Program-made: the position numbers and the translations under genes
Assembly: GCA_015039465.1 (NCBI GenBank)
Contig: MU130497.1
Location: 1,058,312-1,070,490, forward strand
Reading direction: 5' to 3'
DNA length: 12,179 nt
Origin: Phlegmacium glaucopus
Taxonomy: Eukaryota > Basidiomycota > Agaricomycetes > Agaricales > Cortinariaceae
Part shown: one piece after another, positions 8,867-12,179 of the stretch
Layout of the letters: every line of letters begins with the position of its first letter
Position numbering within the stretch: position 1 is the stretch's first letter
Notes under the pieces: generated by a model
What the model was told of the DNA's origin: nothing
What the model saw: only the letters and a program-made list of their open reading frames with translations
Database searches by the model: none

Positions 8867-11158
8867 CTATTTATTCTTGATATTGATGAGTTCAAGCTTC
8901 AGCTGCTCTGCCTCATTACACCTTCCCTGATTACTGTATGTGTTTGCTATACTTGTCATACTGTTTAGGGTGTCTGGATGTTCTGTGCCAAGCAGCTTCT
9001 TCCTCATGTCCATAACTTGAACCTGCAGCTGCTCTGCCTCATTCCACCTTCCCTGATCATTGTATGTGCTTGCTAGATTTGCCATACTCCTGAGAGTGTC
9101 TGGATGTTCTGCACCAAGCAGCTTCTTCCTCATGTTCATAATTTGAACCTCCAGTTGCTCTGCTTCATTCCATCTTCCTTGATCACTATATGTGCTTGCC
9201 ATATCTACCATACACCTGATGGTGTCTGGATGTTCTGCACCAAGCAGCTTTGTCATAATGTCCATAACTTGAACCCGTAGCTGTTCTGCCTCATTCCACC
9301 TTCCCTGATGACTATATGCATTTGCCAGATGTGCAATACTCTTGAGGGTGTTTGGATGTTCTTCACCAAGCACTTTCTTCATCATGTCCAGAACTTGAAC
9401 ATTTAGCTCCTCTGCCTCATTCCACCTTCCCTGATCACTGTATGTGCTTGCTAGATTTGCCATACTGTTGAGGGTGTTTGGATGTTCTGCACCAAGCAGC
9501 TTCTTCCTCATACCCACCACTTGAATCTCCAGCTGCTCTGCATTAGCCCAGTCCCCATTCTCCCCAGTTACTAGTGCAAAATTATTCCATTTATCATCAT
9601 GGTATGGCTTGATAAGTCCTATTTGCCTTCCATGTAACTCATTTGCCTTGATATGTGGAAATATTAACCGTCTCAGTGCATAATCCTGACTTTCAAATCT
9701 CCATGGAATTGCACAGGACAAGATTATGCTCCCCATCTCACACATTCTTTGCTGCTCATGTTTTGACATTCTCTCCCAACTCCAGTAGTGCACCAGAGGA
9801 TGGACACACAATATTTTAGATGATCGTCCTCTTTTCATCAAGGAGAAAGAGAGAAGAATACTAAACCCTTGTCCAAAGATGAAATCATCCCAGTGACCAT
9901 CATTGTCCAAGCCAAGCAGAGTATGATCTAGTAAAGTGACTGCCTGAGGTAACTTTTCAGCTAAGTCACTATTAACAACCTGTTGCATGGCCTCCTCAGC
10001 AGCAGATCGGAATATGTCTTTAGAAATATTACTATGATGATAGAAGGCACATATTTGAAGAATTAAGATTGCAGCCTGGGCTGCTTGTGCATCTCCAGCA
10101 GTGGAATGTCCAGCTCTCTGTGCTCTCTGTTCTATTTCTTTGAAAGAAAGATCCCAAGTCCCATACACTGTTTTATCATACTTTGATGCTCCTGTGAATG
10201 TAGCATCTGACATAAGAGCTTTATGATGCACTGATAATTGCCTCAGATATCCATCAATATCACATTTCCCAACTTCAATATAAGCACCAGCATGATCAAT
10301 AGCAAGAGGAATGCAGCCAAGTTCAGTCACAATCTTTTTGGCAGCTTGTAGATGCTCAGGTAATGGATCCAAACAGCTAGCCTTGAGAAGTAGAGCTATA
10401 GCATCTGGCTCCTCCATTTCATGGATCTCAATTTTGTTCTCAAATGATACAATCCTTCCCATGAATCTGTTTCTGCTTGTAATCAGAATATTACCTCTGT
10501 TGCCTGGAGGAATGAACTTGGCCACCACCTCTGGAGGAGGATCATCAGCATTATCAAACACAATCAACCATTCTTCTTGGAGAGAAGATATCCACTGGAA
10601 GACAGACTCAACTGAGCCATCCACACCAGAACATTGTGCAGCAGGAAGGCTAGATATGCCCTTGAGAGACATTTCCATGCTCTCCTGAGAGGAGGCATCA
10701 ACCCAGAAGACGTGGGAAAAACTATGAAGAAATGAATCCAGTGTTGTGAATAGCAGAGTAAGGACCCTTACTTGTCAGACATTTCTTCTATGAACTTGAG
10801 ACAAATCTGGGTCTTTCCGATACCTCCCAATCCCCAGAGGAGACAAAAGCGCCTTGACATCAGTCTACTAGTAGCACGATGAACAAAAATCTTCCCAAGT
10901 TTATCGAGTACATCCTGCCGTCCAGTAAAGATTGGACTGGAGTTGGGTTTGTGAGTCACAGGGATATTCACCTGCCCTTCACCAGTATTGGCAGGGAGAA
11001 TAACATTGTTCTATATGTCCAATTATTGCTTAATTATAGACACGACTAACGAAGAAGACTTACAATAGTGCTGCCAGTGATGAGGATATTCTGGGCATTC
11101 ACAAAGAGACCCAACGCAGACTGTTGAGCCTGCTGATTATGAGCAAAAGCCGAGAGCA
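8867..11158 (-). CDS. NB-ARC/TPR receptor-like (NLR) protein, 5' end missing
   Basis: Three exons are visible: 11158-11064 (start uncertain), 11010-10772 and 10721-8867, joined by introns of 53 and 50 nt. They encode about 728 residues to TAG 8867-8869. Seen in order: Walker A GLGGIGKT (10833-10810), Walker B LIVFD (10567-10553), ILITSRN as the sensor/RNBS-B strand, and CIPLAI as the GLPLA-like motif, so this is an NB-ARC-type STAND ATPase. The C-terminus is an array of 42-residue TPRs. STAND proteins act as ligand-gated switches in the cytoplasm, and fungal ones are linked to non-self recognition; that role here is inference. No ATG precedes the first exon in frame, and the first in-frame ATG (10860) is only nine codons before Walker A, so an N-terminal effector domain, if any, lies in lost or displaced exons. 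The visible exons are otherwise intact. Confidence 0.85.
8870..9493 (-). repeat. Tandem TPR array of the NLR, 126-bp units
   Basis: Four full 42-residue units and a final 40-residue unit follow each other, each starting G-x-EHP-(N/D)T. Consensus marks are LA.TY, QGRWNEAE.L and KKLL. A further half unit (WANAEQLEIQV) precedes the array. The layout matches kinesin-light-chain-type TPRs (TPR_10/TPR_12). The units are also alike at the DNA level, which suggests recent duplication or gene conversion. The residue after EAE.L changes in each unit (N, R, E, Q, K), in the helix expected to face a ligand. Confidence 0.9.
10722..10771 (-). other. Intron 2 of the NLR gene (50 nt)
   Basis: GTAAGG at 10771 and CATAG ending at 10722. 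Splicing joins GAC-AA to T-TTT-TCC in phase 2 and restores an uninterrupted NB-ARC reading (FSHVFWVDAS after the splice). Without splicing, the frame stops at TAA one codon in. The size is typical of basidiomycete introns. Confidence 0.88.
11011..11063 (-). other. Intron 1 of the NLR gene (53 nt)
   Basis: GTAAGTC at 11063 and ATATAG ending at 11011. Splicing in phase 0 joins ...ILITGSTI to NNVILPANTG.... The intron contains stops in the downstream frame (TAG at 11011-11013). No strong branch-point consensus is seen, so it is slightly less certain than intron 2. Confidence 0.75.
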
Positions 11159-11480
11159 CTATAAATCGTTGTTGTTGTTGTATATAAACACCAACCAGAG
11201 AGCAGTGGACCAGACCTTAGGTCAAGAGACTCCCTGTCGTTCGTTTAGGGAAGGTATAACCTTGACTTTTAACACACAGAGGTTAGAGGAAAGAATAGAG
11301 AAGAGAAGGAGGAGGATGAAGGTCTTGGAAGATGAATGAGGTATAAGACGAGGATGAGGATGAGCAAGAGAGAGTCTTCAGTAAGACTATAGCGGTTGAG
11401 GGATAGGGGATAGATTGACAGTAAGGGGCAAGAAAAGCGAACTTAAGGGAGGAATTCACTGGAATTCCACTGAGATGATG
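11159..11480. other. 5' flank of the NLR gene, upstream of repeat X
   Basis: The minus strand contains no ATG anywhere from 11098 to 11480, so no initiating exon can lie here. It holds a CAA run (GTT repeat at 11168-11180), a TATATA-like TTTATATAC near 11185, and a pyrimidine-rich stretch at about 11280-11360. These could be promoter or 5' untranslated sequence, or a long intron. A near-tandem duplication of GGAATTC.ACT (11451-11471) lies next to the start of repeat X. Confidence 0.5.
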
Positions 11481-11831
11481 CGGGTAGTAAAGTTCTTACC
11501 GGGCAAATACCTGTGTAGTCGATGTAGAGGGTAATACAGTTTCCGAAACAGTAGCAACAACACCGATACCTGGGTGTTCAGAACGGTAGGGAGCGAGGAC
11601 CTAGCGTGAGTCAGGGGATAGGAGTTAGTAGATGGAGAATAGAATAGTAAGTGACGGTTTTGGTAGTAAGTGCGCCATGGACTTCGGAAGGGTGGGAGAA
11701 ATACTGTTAAATCCTTCAGGTCCTCCTAGTGCTGATTCGTCCTTAACGTCTACTTAGTCGTCGTCTCCTAATAAGAGCGTCACACAGTTCACAATAGTTC
11801 CGACGCGCTGTACCCTGGTACCCGTTCATCA
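11481..11831. repeat. Dispersed repeat X, copy B
   Basis: This 351-bp direct copy of 1693-2062 lacks about 19 bases of copy A. Both copies share the terminus CGGGTAGTAAAG and the end CCCGTTCATCA. Beyond 11831 the sequence continues without a break or LTR, so copy B shows what followed X before the chromovirus interrupted copy A. The minus-strand frame 12150-11743 crosses it but looks like low-complexity translation, not a protein. Confidence 0.8.
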
Positions 11832-12179
11832 CAAAAGAGCCCTTGTTCCGACGCGGAAAGTTCACAACTGAGTCCTGGAAAGTGTAAAAACTGTACTGGT
11901 GTGCGGATACCTCAGCTATATAAAAACGATAACCTGATACATGTGACGGAAGGAAAGAAAAGAGAGCGTGAAACTGTGAAATGTCTAAAAAAATAACAAG
12001 GAAGAAGAAAAGGTAACAAGAAAAGAAGAGCGTCGACAGGAGAGAAATAGAAAGAAGGAAACTGTCGCGCATGAAACAAAGAAAAATAACAAAATGTATC
12101 GGAGTAGGAATCCCATATTTATGACGAGAAAACATGGTCCTATCCATCAAGTCAAGTTAAGTAAGAATGGGGGGTGAAA
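11832..12179. other. Continuation of repeat X, no gene seen
   Basis: The minus strand is strongly pyrimidine-rich here (about 11950-12060), much like U3 of the chromovirus LTR. A TATATAAAA box lies on the plus strand at 11917-11925. The last bases on the plus strand are AATGGGGGGTG, a G-run followed by TG at 12175, which has the form of a polypurine tract against an LTR start. Together these hint that X belongs to another LTR-type element, but only one end is in the window. Confidence 0.4.

Noticed and set aside
10311..10688. 125-residue plus-strand open frame, and other plus-strand frames across gag, pol and the NLR
   Set aside because: They lie antisense to exons with recognised domains and show no motif of their own.
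1693..11831. X copies A and B as the two LTRs of one large element that captured the NLR gene
   Set aside because: The base after copy B at 11480 gives no primer-binding site, no polypurine tract precedes copy A, and the X ends lack TG...CA. Direct flanking repeats alone do not show capture.
11743..12150. 135-residue minus-strand open frame
   Set aside because: It crosses the end of repeat X at 11831 and reads as Phe/Leu/Ser-rich low complexity over a pyrimidine-rich strand, with no motif. It is not supported as a gene.

Overview
The window looks like accessory, repeat-rich DNA from a filamentous fungus, most likely a basidiomycete of the Agaricomycetes type. The grounds are two spliceosomal introns of 50 and 53 nt with GTAAG/AG borders, an NB-ARC protein with kinesin-light-chain-like TPRs (a class expanded in these fungi), and a Ty3/gypsy chromovirus. 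This placement rests on gene architecture only. All recognisable coding sequence lies on the minus strand, so transcription runs from high to low coordinates.

Layout from left to right: 1-1692 is AT-rich DNA without a gene. It holds a GT-rich minisatellite-like patch and a short motif found in inverted and direct copies. 1693-2062 is copy A of an unidentified repeat, called X here. 2062-8474 is one chromovirus on the minus strand: 5' LTR (8163-8474), leader, gag (7885-6878), pol (6800-3268, protease, reverse transcriptase, RNase H, integrase, chromodomain), a small ORF (3252-3082), an accessory ORF with two CCHC zinc knuckles (3053-2385), a polypurine tract and the 3' LTR (2062-2373). 8476-8866 is the 3' flank of the next gene. 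8867-about 11158 is an NB-ARC/TPR receptor-like (NLR) gene in at least three exons. 11159-11480 is its 5' flank, and 11481-11831 is copy B of X, followed by pyrimidine-rich DNA (minus strand) to the window end.

The retroelement is dead: gag has one in-frame stop, and pol has six in-frame stops plus one frameshift. Every stop can be explained by a single C-to-T or G-to-A change. The LTRs differ at 10 of 312 positions, and eight of these differences fall at seven likely former CpG sites, a methylation-decay pattern. The accessory ORF stays open over 222 codons.

The NLR has an intact nucleotide-binding core and a tandem array of 42-residue TPRs similar at the DNA level. However, there is no in-frame ATG in front of its first visible exon, and repeat X begins about 320 bp upstream, so the 5' end is probably displaced or lost. 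The locus is thus a receptor-type gene enclosed by transposable elements. The chromovirus lacks a matching target-site duplication and X lies on both sides, which suggests rearrangement rather than simple insertion.
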